Positions 56,637-64,000 of a stretch of DNA of 64,000 nt are shown piece after piece (position 1 is the first letter of the stretch; each line of letters starts with the position of its first letter). Both the position numbers and the translations under genes were made by a program. Source of the stretch: Staphylococcus xylosus NJ (GTDB lineage: Bacteria; Bacillota; Bacilli; Staphylococcales; Staphylococcaceae); the NCBI RefSeq assembly GCF_000338275.1, contig NZ_ANMR01000034.1:124001-188000 (forward strand). The letters are read 5' to 3'. The notes beneath the pieces are model-generated. The model saw only the letters and a program-made list of their open reading frames with translations. It had not been told where the DNA came from and did not search any database.

Positions 56637-57821
56637 CTATTTCTGAAGTGTTTCTTCAATAGTACGATTACGACCAGCTTGAGAACCAAATAGCGTGATA
56701 ATACAAGATGTTATTAATAAAATAGTTAATGAAGCTAACCATTCACCAGTAATATCATGTAAAACACCAAATAGTAATGGACCAATCGCAGCAAATAAAT
56801 AACCGATAGATTGAGCCATGCCTGACAATTTAGCAGCTGTTTGACTATGCTCTGTTCTCAAACTAAAGAAAGTGTTAACTAAACCAAATGCAATACCGCC
56901 AGCTATACCAATAAGAATTGTTGATATAATTGCTAAATGAGGAATAAATATCATAATTACAACACCTACTATAAAACATAGACCAGTAATAAAGGTTAAT
57001 AAAAATTGAGATTTCATTTTTGTAGCAAAAATAGGCGTAATAAATGTGAATGGAATAATTGAAATTTGAAGTACTGATAGATAAGCGCCTGCTTCACTGA
57101 TTGACATGCCACTTTGTGCAAGATATGCTGGCATCCAGTTTATAAGCGCGTAAAAGATAAGCGACTGTCCTCCCATTAATATAGTAATCTGCCATGATAA
57201 CGGAGATTTCCAAACATTAATACTTTCTCGAGATATAGCAGTCGTCATCTCTTGTCTGCCTTTTAATTGGAATGACCATAAAATAATTGTCAAAAGTGTT
57301 ACTATGCCAATCACACTTATTGCAATGTTATAGTTAAAAGCTTTTGCTAATGGTGCTGTTCCATATGAAGATAGTCCACCAAAGACGTTCATAACAACGG
57401 TGTAATACCCAGTCATAATACCTATATGTAGTGGGAACTTCGCTTTAATGACTGCAGGTGCAAGTACATTACCAAAACCAATGCCTATACCAATCAATAC
57501 AGTACCTATGTACAACCATGAAATACCCGTCACTGACCTGACAATAATACCTATAAATATTAAACATAAAGCTAGGAAAATCGTTTTCTCAAGTCCTAAC
57601 CTATTACTTGTTCTAGCAGCAAATAATGAAATTACTGCAAAGGCTAATAAGGGTACTACTGTAACTATACTAACAGCACTATTAGATAATGCTAAATCTG
57701 CTTTTATATCTGGTAACGCCACACCTATAGAAGTTATAGGCGCTCGTAAATTTGCGCCAACTAATAAAATACCTATAAATAATAACCAATTAAATGGTTT
57801 TATTTTTCTATAATTTTCCAT
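56637..57821 (-). CDS. MFS transporter, CynX/NimT family
   Basis: A 394-residue major facilitator with about twelve segments. The start GILLVGANLRAPITSIGVALPDIK is diagnostic of the CynX/NimT group, whose members include cyanate and nitroimidazole transport proteins. Further family parts are LGLEKTIFLALCLIFIG and GMAQSIGYLFAAIGPLLFG. The substrate is unknown. It is transcribed away from an XRE-cupin regulator with 86 bases between the starts, a common pairing in which the regulator controls the transporter. Confidence 0.82.
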   Translation of the reverse strand: MENYRKIKPFNWLLFIGILLVGANLRAPITSIGVALPDIKADLALSNSAVSIVTVVPLLAFAVISLFAARTSNRLGLEKTIFLALCLIFIGIIVRSVTGISWLYIGTVLIGIGIGFGNVLAPAVIKAKFPLHIGIMTGYYTVVMNVFGGLSSYGTAPLAKAFNYNIAISVIGIVTLLTIILWSFQLKGRQEMTTAISRESINVWKSPLSWQITILMGGQSLIFYALINWMPAYLAQSGMSISEAGAYLSVLQISIIPFTFITPIFATKMKSQFLLTFITGLCFIVGVVIMIFIPHLAIISTILIGIAGGIAFGLVNTFFSLRTEHSQTAAKLSGMAQSIGYLFAAIGPLLFGVLHDITGEWLASLTILLITSCIITLFGSQAGRNRTIEETLQK

Positions 57822-57907
57822 ACTTTACCACCTTGATGGGATTATTTTAAAATCAACACACTATATGGTACGATATGTACGTTATATTGTAAATAGGAGC
57901 GATACAT

Positions 57908-58453
57908 TTGTATAATATTCAGAATATAGTAGCGAAAAACATTGCTGATCATCGTAGGAAGCATCAACTTAGCTTAGAGAAAGTTGCAAATGTTACTGGT
58001 GTCAGCAAAAACATGTTAAGTCAAATTGAAAAAGGAAATTCAAATCCTACCATTACAACACTTTGGAAAATTGCCAACGGACTTCATCTTTCTTTATCAC
58101 AATTAACATCATTAAATAACGATGAAGTAGATTTTATAGATGAATCTGATATCATTCCAATCATTGACGATAAAGTCTCTATTTACCCATATTTTCCGTA
58201 TGATGATAATAAGAAATTTGAAATGTTTAAAATGGTAATAGAACCAGATGGAAAAATGAATTCAGCGCCTCACCATGTTGGTTCTGAAGAATATATCATT
58301 GTAAACGAGGGTGTCCTTGAAATAGAAGTTGATTCCACAATTTACACAATCAATCATCATCAAGCTTTTCGTTTTAACAGTGATGTGTCGCATAGTTATC
58401 ATAATCATGGAAATGTCACTGTTGTTTTCACTTCAACTATGTATTATCAATAA
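57908..58453 (+). CDS. XRE-family regulator with C-terminal cupin domain
   Basis: A 181-residue regulator. Residues about 8-65 are a lambda-type HTH (LEKVANVTGVSKNMLSQIEK, NPTITTLWKIANGL), and the C-terminal half is a cupin (APHHVGSEEYIIVNEGVLEI, HQAFRFNSDVSHSYHN), which may bind the small ligand. It is translated from TTG 57908, with AGGAG eight bases upstream; no ATG is available in a suitable place. Divergent to the CynX/NimT transporter, it very likely controls it. A terminator follows at 58505-58543. Confidence 0.82.
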   Translation: MYNIQNIVAKNIADHRRKHQLSLEKVANVTGVSKNMLSQIEKGNSNPTITTLWKIANGLHLSLSQLTSLNNDEVDFIDESDIIPIIDDKVSIYPYFPYDDNKKFEMFKMVIEPDGKMNSAPHHVGSEEYIIVNEGVLEIEVDSTIYTINHHQAFRFNSDVSHSYHNHGNVTVVFTSTMYYQ

Positions 58454-58504
58454 ATTATCTATAAAGACACTCTGCTAGAGAACTATTTTATACAACCACT
58501 TATG

Positions 58505-58545
58505 AAAGTTCCACTGTCAATTAATTGATCAAGTGGGACTTTTCT
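58505..58545 (+). terminator. terminator of the XRE-cupin gene
   Basis: AAAGTTCCACT pairs with AGTGGGACTTTT around a TTAATTGATC loop. It works best on the plus strand. The rest of the gap to 58750 is AT-rich without a gene. Confidence 0.78.
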
Positions 58546-58750
58546 ATGTTTATTACTTCATATGTTCCTCATACTTAACTACTGACTCTTACGTTTGTTG
58601 TTCTACAACTTATATATTTCACGTAATAAAACACAACATAGTGTCATTTTGATTATTAAATAAAAATATGTAGCATTGACTCTCTTAAAAAAGTCGTATA
58701 TATTGTACATGTAATATATATTTGACACATAAGGTGGCGATATATTCACC

Positions 58751-58951
58751 ATGAATAAAGTTAAGCATTATCGAAACGCTAAGCATATGTCTCAACTTAC
58801 ACTTTCAAGAACAGTTGAAGTATCAAGGCAAACAATCAATATGATTGAAAATAATAAATATAATCCATCATTGAATTTATGTATTAATATAGCGAAAGCT
58901 TTAGATGTTACACTCAATGATTTATTTTGGGAGGAGAATTCTTATGAATAG
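58751..58951 (+). CDS. Short XRE-family HTH regulator (YozG-like)
   Basis: A 66-residue protein that is nothing but a helix-turn-helix domain (AKHMSQLTLSRTVEVSRQTI, NPSLNLCINIAKAL), ending with an acidic tail. Such minimal regulators usually repress their own small operon. It overlaps the next gene by eight bases. AAGGTGG stands 13 bases before the ATG, slightly far. It and the two membrane proteins behind it form a three-gene unit. Confidence 0.8.
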   Translation: MNKVKHYRNAKHMSQLTLSRTVEVSRQTINMIENNKYNPSLNLCINIAKALDVTLNDLFWEENSYE

Positions 58952-59468
58952 AAAGGATAAGTGGTTATATCAAAATTTCACCGGTTCAATGAGCAATCCA
59001 GATGAATACCAACAGTATGAAATCGATAAAACTCTAGCCAAGCACAATATTATCGGATTATATGTACTTATCGCCCTCGTTTATTTATCTATTTTCTTCG
59101 ATATTGAACGTGAGTTTTTATCTCCATTTACTGTCGGCGGGGGATTATTACTTATCGTTTTAGGTTGTAGAATTTCTATGAGTAAATTTAGTGCTGATCC
59201 ATTAGAAATAGAGGCAAAAAATCGAGAAGTTTATCATAAATTGCTACGAGAAACTCGTAATAAAAGAGTCATTTTCTTAATCATTACAATAACCTACATG
59301 TTGTTGACTACAGTAGTAATTGCGCCAATCCTTGCAGGTAATAGTTTAAACTTTTCTATATTAACAAAGTTCAGCACCTATCTACCTTTAATTGTCATCA
59401 TAATATTTACGATTACTAAGGATTCTCGGATAAAATTGCTAGATGAAAGGAGTAAACATGATGAATAA
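58944..59468 (+). CDS. DUF3278-like membrane protein
   Basis: A 174-residue protein with four hydrophobic segments (about residues 37-55, 60-80, 110-130 and 145-165). A soluble N-terminal part of about 35 residues (NFTGSMSNPDEYQQYEIDKT) precedes the first. It resembles the DUF3278 family, which has no known function but is often found behind small XRE regulators. GGAGGAG stands ahead of ATG 58944, and the start lies inside the end of the regulator gene, so translation is coupled. An in-frame upstream ATG (58905) is inside the regulator and not needed. Confidence 0.65.
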   Translation: MNRKDKWLYQNFTGSMSNPDEYQQYEIDKTLAKHNIIGLYVLIALVYLSIFFDIEREFLSPFTVGGGLLLIVLGCRISMSKFSADPLEIEAKNREVYHKLLRETRNKRVIFLIITITYMLLTTVVIAPILAGNSLNFSILTKFSTYLPLIVIIIFTITKDSRIKLLDERSKHDE

Positions 59469-59976
59469 TGACAAAATTCTACGTTTAATTCCTAATTTTA
59501 GATTTACAGACGAATATGAACGCCAACAATTATTACATGATTATGCTAGGTTCTCTCCATGGATTTTTTATGGTGGACTCATCGTCAGTGCGTCAGACTT
59601 TTTTATAACTAGTTATCTAAAACGTCTACCTATATTAGGTACATTAACTTTCATATTAATCTTAATCTATTCAATCATATTGATCGCTTCACTTCGTAAG
59701 AAAAAAGTGGATACTTTAGAAGTACATACTGAGACACAATATAAGATGCAATTAAAAAAATTACATAAAAGTAGCATATTATTCGCAACTATAATGTTTG
59801 TAGTATTCAATCTAAATAATTATTGGATACCAGTCATTTCAGGTTCTGATTTACCACAAAGTTCAGATATCTTGAAAAATCTATTTGTTAATTTAATCAT
59901 TGCTATTATAATGGGTTTTATCACTTATGGCTTTGCTAGAATAAAGCTCATTAGAACTTATAAAGAAAATAATTAG
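59458..59976 (+). CDS. Membrane protein, second DUF3278-like protein
   Basis: A 172-residue protein with four hydrophobic segments and an N-terminal soluble part (NFRFTDEYERQQLLHDYARF), laid out like its upstream neighbour but with low sequence identity. AGGAG stands five bases before ATG 59458 and eight before ATG 59461; either could be the start. It overlaps the end of the previous gene by 11 bases. Its function is unknown. It may form a heteromeric membrane complex with its neighbour. The unit has no clear terminator; the facing AEC gene ends 24 bases on. Confidence 0.6.
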   Translation: MMNNDKILRLIPNFRFTDEYERQQLLHDYARFSPWIFYGGLIVSASDFFITSYLKRLPILGTLTFILILIYSIILIASLRKKKVDTLEVHTETQYKMQLKKLHKSSILFATIMFVVFNLNNYWIPVISGSDLPQSSDILKNLFVNLIIAIIMGFITYGFARIKLIRTYKENN

Positions 59977-59999
59977 TAATATAAGATTTTTTACTTTAT

Positions 60000-60917
60000 T
60001 TAAAATAAAACATAGGATAAATAGATAACACCCGTTACTGTTAACATACTGAAGAGTGTTGAAAAAAGAACGATTTGTGCATGAAGTTCTGGTTCCACCT
60101 GGTACTCCATGGCAATTGTAGATGTATTTCTAGATGTTGGAAATGAGCTAGCAATCAATAATGATTGTGCAATAACACCATCAATGTTGAGTAAATAGAT
60201 AACAAGTAAAGAGATTATAGGGCCTACAAGTAATCTGCCTATTAATGAAATTGTTATAACGCGATGAAAAAATTTAATTTTAATTTTTGATAATTGAGCA
60301 CCCAATAAAAGTAGCGCTATCGAACCAAAACCATCTGAAAGATGTCCAATTGGTATTAACATAAATTGTGGTAATTTAAGTGTGAATATTTGGCAAAAAA
60401 TACCTAGTAAAAGTGCGTGAAAGACCGGCAGTTTAAGAAAAAAAGTAGTGATATCTTTAATAGAACTTGTGGCTGATAACAAATTATACATACCATATGA
60501 ATAGGTGAGTAAATTTTGAAATACTAAAATCAAAATTTGTACAGAAACGCCCAATGGATTGTGGCTGAATATAAATTGGCTGACAGGCAACCCATAATTG
60601 CCAGAGTTCATTAAAGATATACTATTTTTTAATGCTGCTCCTTCACCATTTTCTAACTTCAATAACCTTGTTGTAATATGACTAAAACATATTAAACTTA
60701 TACTATAAATTACTACATAATATATAATTTGCGAAAACACTTGAAATTCAATTTTAATATGGTAAATATTTATGAATACGGCAGCGGGCATTAGGCAATA
60801 TGTAATTAGCGTAGAAAAATTCTGTAATTTAAACTCAAATTTTCTTTGTAAAAATGCCCCAATAACTATTAATAGTAAAATGGGTAATATAACTTCTAAG
60901 ATAATAAAAATAAACAT
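60000..60917 (-). CDS. AEC-family (auxin efflux carrier-like) transporter
   Basis: A 305-residue membrane protein of the AEC family, with about ten segments. It has LQNFSTLITYCLMPAAVFINI near the start, NSGNYGLPVSQFIF in the middle (the family's broken-helix motif) and SSFPTSRNTSTIAMEY in the second half. In bacteria such proteins carry dicarboxylates such as malate, but the substrate here is not shown. ATG 60917 follows GAGGG at six bases; TTG 60923 is not preferred. It is a single-gene unit. Confidence 0.8.
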   Translation of the reverse strand: MFIFIILEVILPILLLIVIGAFLQRKFEFKLQNFSTLITYCLMPAAVFINIYHIKIEFQVFSQIIYYVVIYSISLICFSHITTRLLKLENGEGAALKNSISLMNSGNYGLPVSQFIFSHNPLGVSVQILILVFQNLLTYSYGMYNLLSATSSIKDITTFFLKLPVFHALLLGIFCQIFTLKLPQFMLIPIGHLSDGFGSIALLLLGAQLSKIKIKFFHRVITISLIGRLLVGPIISLLVIYLLNIDGVIAQSLLIASSFPTSRNTSTIAMEYQVEPELHAQIVLFSTLFSMLTVTGVIYLSYVLF

Positions 60918-61189
60918 AAGCAACCCTCACTATAGTGTATTTAGCAGTGCTCTGCCTCCAACCTAACTATAGCTTAAATTACCATAAATATAATCATAAG
61001 TATAAATTTAATTTATTATTTATATACATAAGTTTATCTTATGATTCAAACCAAAATAGTTTTTAATATATTTATTTTTCTCAAAAGATTTAATTATAAT
61101 TAGTGGAATTTTGTAATTCATTCAAATAATCGTCATAAAGTATTTAGACAATTATTTAGTATAACAATCTCTTCTCTACTAAAGGAGTA

Positions 61190-61264
61190 ATGAAGCGTTT
61201 GAATTTTTCTAATGCATTGGCTGAATTGTTTCGACAACTTTCTTTAAATATAAAAAATGACTAA
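61190..61264 (+). CDS. possible 24-residue small reading frame
   Basis: A short frame (MKRLNFSNALAELFRQL, then SLNIKND) starts only two bases after AAAGGAG and runs into the hairpin at 61253-61293. A TATAAC at 61160-61165 could serve as -10. The short spacing makes translation doubtful, and a TTG three codons on would be better spaced. The sequence is not recognised. The rest of the 60918-61380 gap shows no gene. Confidence 0.25.
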   Translation: MKRLNFSNALAELFRQLSLNIKND

Positions 61265-61293
61265 TCCAATATCATGTGGACTAGTCATTTTTT
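61253..61293. terminator. terminator of ppdK and its regulator gene
   Basis: AAAAAATGACTA...TCCA pairs with TGGACTAGTCATTTTTT. It works in both directions; on the minus strand it lies about 90 bases after the stop of the regulatory protein gene. Confidence 0.85.
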
Positions 61294-61380
61294 GAGAATA
61301 AAATTTATATTCCTGTCGCATTTTTAGCTTTTAGGTTTAACATTTTCTTTTACTCTTTTCTAAAAAGTAATAACATCGAA

Positions 61381-62196
61381 TCATAAAAACTTTTCTATAT
61401 AAAACGCTGATTCTTCAATTGATTTGTATTCTGTATTAATGACTGTTGCATTTAACTTTTCAAAAATCTCTTCAGCATAGATCAATTCTTCTCTGATTCT
61501 CTCAATACTGTTATAGTTTGTTGGACCGTGTAGCCCCAATACTTTCACACGTTCATTACGTATATTCAAAATGTAGTTAGGGCTTGCAGTTAAACCAAAC
61601 ACTTTTAAATTCTTATGCCTAAAAACTTCATCAGGTATATCTACTTCTGGTACCAATGGTATATTTGCAATTTTGTAACCTTTATTCGCTAAATACATAC
61701 TAAGTGGTGTCTTAGATGTTCTTGAAACACCAACAATAAGTGCATCCGCTTCCCCTATGTTAGTGAAATGTTTGCCATCATCATATTTAACAGAGTATTC
61801 CATAGCTTCTATTCTTCTAAAATAATTTTCATCTAATTTACGTAAGGCTCCGCTTTCTAAAATAGGCGAACAATTTGTACGTTGCTGAATAATACCAATC
61901 AAGTCAGACATATAATCAACATATGGAATATCCGCTTCTTTTGCAAATTGCTGACCAACAATATTAAATTCAGGGTTCACTAATGTTGTTATCACAACTG
62001 CTGCACGTGCTTTAGCACTTTTTAATATATTAATCAGTTCTTCTTCATTTTTTATAAAAGGAAACTTTTTTATTTCAATTTGTGATACATCAGGAAATTG
62101 AGTTAACGTTGCGTGTACCATCCGTTGTGCTGTTTCTCCTATAGAATCTGAAATAACATATAATCTAAGTTGTGGCTCTATTGAATCATTAAACAC
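61381..62196 (-). CDS. Pyruvate, phosphate dikinase regulatory protein (bifunctional kinase/phosphorylase)
   Basis: A 271-residue protein of the DUF299 (PSRP) family. It inactivates and reactivates PPDK by ADP-dependent phosphorylation and phosphate-dependent removal at a threonine. Family marks are YVISDSIGETAQRMVHA at the N-terminus and the P-loop VGVSRTSKTPLSMYLANKGY. GTG 62196 is chosen because GGTGG stands eight bases before it, and this gives the usual length (about 272). A longer reading frame extends to 62280 inside ppdK. The start overlaps the ppdK stop by eight bases, so translation is coupled. Its target is the adjacent ppdK product. Confidence 0.87.
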   Translation of the reverse strand: MFNDSIEPQLRLYVISDSIGETAQRMVHATLTQFPDVSQIEIKKFPFIKNEEELINILKSAKARAAVVITTLVNPEFNIVGQQFAKEADIPYVDYMSDLIGIIQQRTNCSPILESGALRKLDENYFRRIEAMEYSVKYDDGKHFTNIGEADALIVGVSRTSKTPLSMYLANKGYKIANIPLVPEVDIPDEVFRHKNLKVFGLTASPNYILNIRNERVKVLGLHGPTNYNSIERIREELIYAEEIFEKLNATVINTEYKSIEESAFYIEKFL

Positions 62197-64000
62197 GTAA
62201 TCGACCACCTTTAACCTCACTTTGTGCAGTCGATAACAATGCGCCAGGAACTCTAAATGGTGAACATGAAACATAGTCAATATCTATTTGATTAAAGTAA
62301 TGGATAGATTTATCGTCTCCACCTAACTCGCCACAGACACCTATTTTAATAGACGGGTTAACAGATTTAGCTAGTTGCGTAGCCATTTTGACAAGTTGAC
62401 CAACACCATCCTGATCTAATGTTTGGAATGGGTCATTTTCTAAAACACCTTGTTCTGAATATGAACCAATAAATTTACCAGCATCATCTCTAGAGAATCC
62501 AAAAGTTAATTGTGTTAAATCGTTAGTACCAAAGCTAAAGAAATCACATACTTTCGCTAATTCACCGGCAATTAGACAGGCCCTTGGTGTTTCAATCATT
62601 GTTCCAATTAGATATTGTATTGTTTCCCCAGCCTCTTGTTGCAATTGTTCTATCTTTTCAACGATTTTAGCTCTTAAAATTGTAAACTCAGCCACTGTAG
62701 AAACTAAAGGAATCATGATTTCTGGTTGACACTCAATACCCTGTGCTTTCAAACGTAACGCACTTTTCACTATAGCTTCAGCTTGCATAATATATAATTC
62801 TGGATACGTAATAGCAAGACGACACCCTCTATGCCCCAACATTGGATTTACTTCGTCTAAACTCTCAATGTATTGTTCTAATTCTTTTACAGACACATTC
62901 AACTGTTGAGCTACATTATTTTTTTCTTCCATCGAACTTGGTAAAAATTCGTGAAGTGGTGGATCTAACAACCTAATAATCGTTGGTCTTTGACCAGATA
63001 ACTTTAATATTTCTTCAAAATCAGTCATTTGATATTGCTGAATTTTATTTAAAGCAGCAATACGTTTATCTTGAGTATCTGATAAGATAAAGCGACGCAT
63101 TTCAACCAAACGTTCAGGGCCAAAGAACATGTGCTCTGTGCGAACGAGACCTATTCCCTTAGCATTAAACTGATAACCAGTTTGAATATCTTGAGGCGTT
63201 TCCGCATTCATTCTAACCTGTAATCTCGCTATATCTTCTGACCATGACATAAACTGTTCAAACGCTTCACTGCGCTCTGCTTTCATAGTCGACACTTCGC
63301 CATAATAAATATCGCCTTTAGCGCCATCTACGGAAATAACATCTCCTTCGTACAACGTGCCTCCTGAATAATTAACTACTTTATCTATGACATTAATTTC
63401 GATATCAGAACATCCTGTAACGCAACATTTACCCATACCACGTGCTACAACGGCTGCATGGGAAGTCATACCACCATGCGTTGTGACGATTGCTTCACTT
63501 GCAATCATTCCTTCAATGTCTTCTGGAGAAGTTTCTGGTCGCATTAAAATAACTTTATTGCCTTTTTCTGCTTGTTCTTTCGCACTTTCTGCCGAAAATA
63601 CAATCTTACCACTTGCTGCTCCCGGACTTGCTGGCAATCCAATTTTAGAAATTGTAGTTGCTTGTTTAAGTGATTGCTCATCAAAATTAGGATGTAATAA
63701 CTGATCGATAGATTTTACTTCAACATTCATCACTGCTTCTTCTTTAGTTATAATACCCTCCTCAACTAAATCAACTGCTATGTGTATGGCCGCATTAGCA
63801 GTACGCTTACCATTTCTCGTTTGCAGTAAATATAATTGTCCATTTTCAATCGTAAACTCAATATCTTGCATGTCTTTATAATGCGTTTCAAGACGTTTGG
63901 AAACATCCACAAATTGTTGATGTACATGCGGCATTTGCTCTCTCAATGAATCAATATCTTTAGGAGTACGGATACCTGCCACTACGTCTTCACCTTGCGC
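62189..64000 (-). CDS. ppdK: Pyruvate, phosphate dikinase, C-terminal part
   Basis: Partial: about 603 codons are present, and the gene's 5' end is beyond 64000. The enzyme interconverts pyruvate, ATP and phosphate with phosphoenolpyruvate, AMP and diphosphate. At the left end of the protein AQGEDVVAGIRTP closes the ATP-grasp domain; the central phosphohistidine is in TTHGGMTSHAAVVARGMGK, and its threonine is the regulatory target. The C-terminal barrel has LLDPPLHEFLP, MLGHRGCRLAITYPELYIM and the catalytic cysteine in GVCGELGGD. The internal GTG at 63982 is not a start. Its regulatory protein gene follows directly. Confidence 0.93.
   Translation of the reverse strand, partial: AQGEDVVAGIRTPKDIDSLREQMPHVHQQFVDVSKRLETHYKDMQDIEFTIENGQLYLLQTRNGKRTANAAIHIAVDLVEEGIITKEEAVMNVEVKSIDQLLHPNFDEQSLKQATTISKIGLPASPGAASGKIVFSAESAKEQAEKGNKVILMRPETSPEDIEGMIASEAIVTTHGGMTSHAAVVARGMGKCCVTGCSDIEINVIDKVVNYSGGTLYEGDVISVDGAKGDIYYGEVSTMKAERSEAFEQFMSWSEDIARLQVRMNAETPQDIQTGYQFNAKGIGLVRTEHMFFGPERLVEMRRFILSDTQDKRIAALNKIQQYQMTDFEEILKLSGQRPTIIRLLDPPLHEFLPSSMEEKNNVAQQLNVSVKELEQYIESLDEVNPMLGHRGCRLAITYPELYIMQAEAIVKSALRLKAQGIECQPEIMIPLVSTVAEFTILRAKIVEKIEQLQQEAGETIQYLIGTMIETPRACLIAGELAKVCDFFSFGTNDLTQLTFGFSRDDAGKFIGSYSEQGVLENDPFQTLDQDGVGQLVKMATQLAKSVNPSIKIGVCGELGGDDKSIHYFNQIDIDYVSCSPFRVPGALLSTAQSEVKGGRLRV

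Noticed and set aside
62197..62280. N-terminal extension of the PPDK regulator inside ppdK
   Set aside because: It would overlap ppdK by 92 bases and gives a length about 28 residues above the family norm.
1..64000. CRISPR array, prophage, insertion sequence or integrated element
   Set aside because: No spaced direct repeats, transposase, integrase or phage structural genes were seen; the gene order is that of ordinary metabolic chromosome.

Overview
This is a low-GC Firmicute chromosome segment, and gene content and protein similarity point to a Staphylococcus. The tcyABC cystine transporter, the cudC/cudT/betA/betB choline cluster next to a class I aldolase (fda), a PfoR-like EIIC protein, an argDCJB operon headed by an ornithine-aminotransferase-like ArgD, ppdK followed by its regulator, and many terminators of the 'AAGGCTGAGAC' type all fit. 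The richness in sugar-acid, polyol and osmolyte genes suggests a coagulase-negative species (S. saprophyticus/xylosus/cohnii-like), but the species is an inference. I see no insertion sequence, prophage, CRISPR array, tRNA or rRNA. It reads as ordinary metabolic and transport chromosome.

Layout. 1-2111: 5' part of an ascorbate-type PTS EIIA and its PRD/BglG-type regulator. 2289-4640: tcyABC. 4801-8280: a pseudouridine operon (kinase with its own HTH, glycosidase, CNT transporter) under a cre box. 8318-8466: probable RsaI/RsaOG small RNA with a perfect cre in its promoter. 8584-11143: an amino-sugar PTS EIICB gene plus nagB. 11163-12441: argF with no conventional in-frame start codon. 12608-12887: a free-standing gene for a 24-residue amphipathic, PSM-like peptide. 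12993-16507: a CsbX-type polyol permease and a lactate permease, divergent. 16585-16696: an unexplained structured segment. 16830-20139: an idonate/gluconate module (IdnD, GntP permease, divergent IclR regulator) with a cre box over the promoter.

20218-23683: a VOC protein, an FMN reductase, a DUF1398 protein and an M20 deacylase. 23747-28130: argDCJB behind a promoter carrying a perfect ARG box. 28507-36321: an APC permease, a ProP-like symporter, a nucleoside hydrolase, a CapA-like protein, a nitroreductase and a GNAT. 36795-38957: a two-domain wall-teichoic-acid type transferase (GT2 plus CDP-glycerol transferase). 39261-45121: glycine betaine synthesis from choline (betA, betB, cudC, cudT). 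45651-48790: a methyltransferase, fda and the PfoR-like protein. 48955-54807: a GABA-use cluster (gabR, gabT, gabD and an APC permease) with candidate GabR operators. 54896-58545: cls, a CynX/NimT exporter and a divergent XRE-cupin regulator. 58751-59976: a tiny XRE regulator with two DUF3278-like membrane proteins. 60000-64000: an AEC transporter, the PPDK regulatory protein and the C-terminal part of ppdK, which runs off the window.

Together the first 20 kb looks like a CcpA-controlled carbon-use region (six cre-like sites). The middle handles arginine, osmolyte and amine metabolism. The least explained parts are the small peptide gene at 12680, the structured segment near 16.6 kb, the start of argF, and the XRE/DUF3278 cassette.
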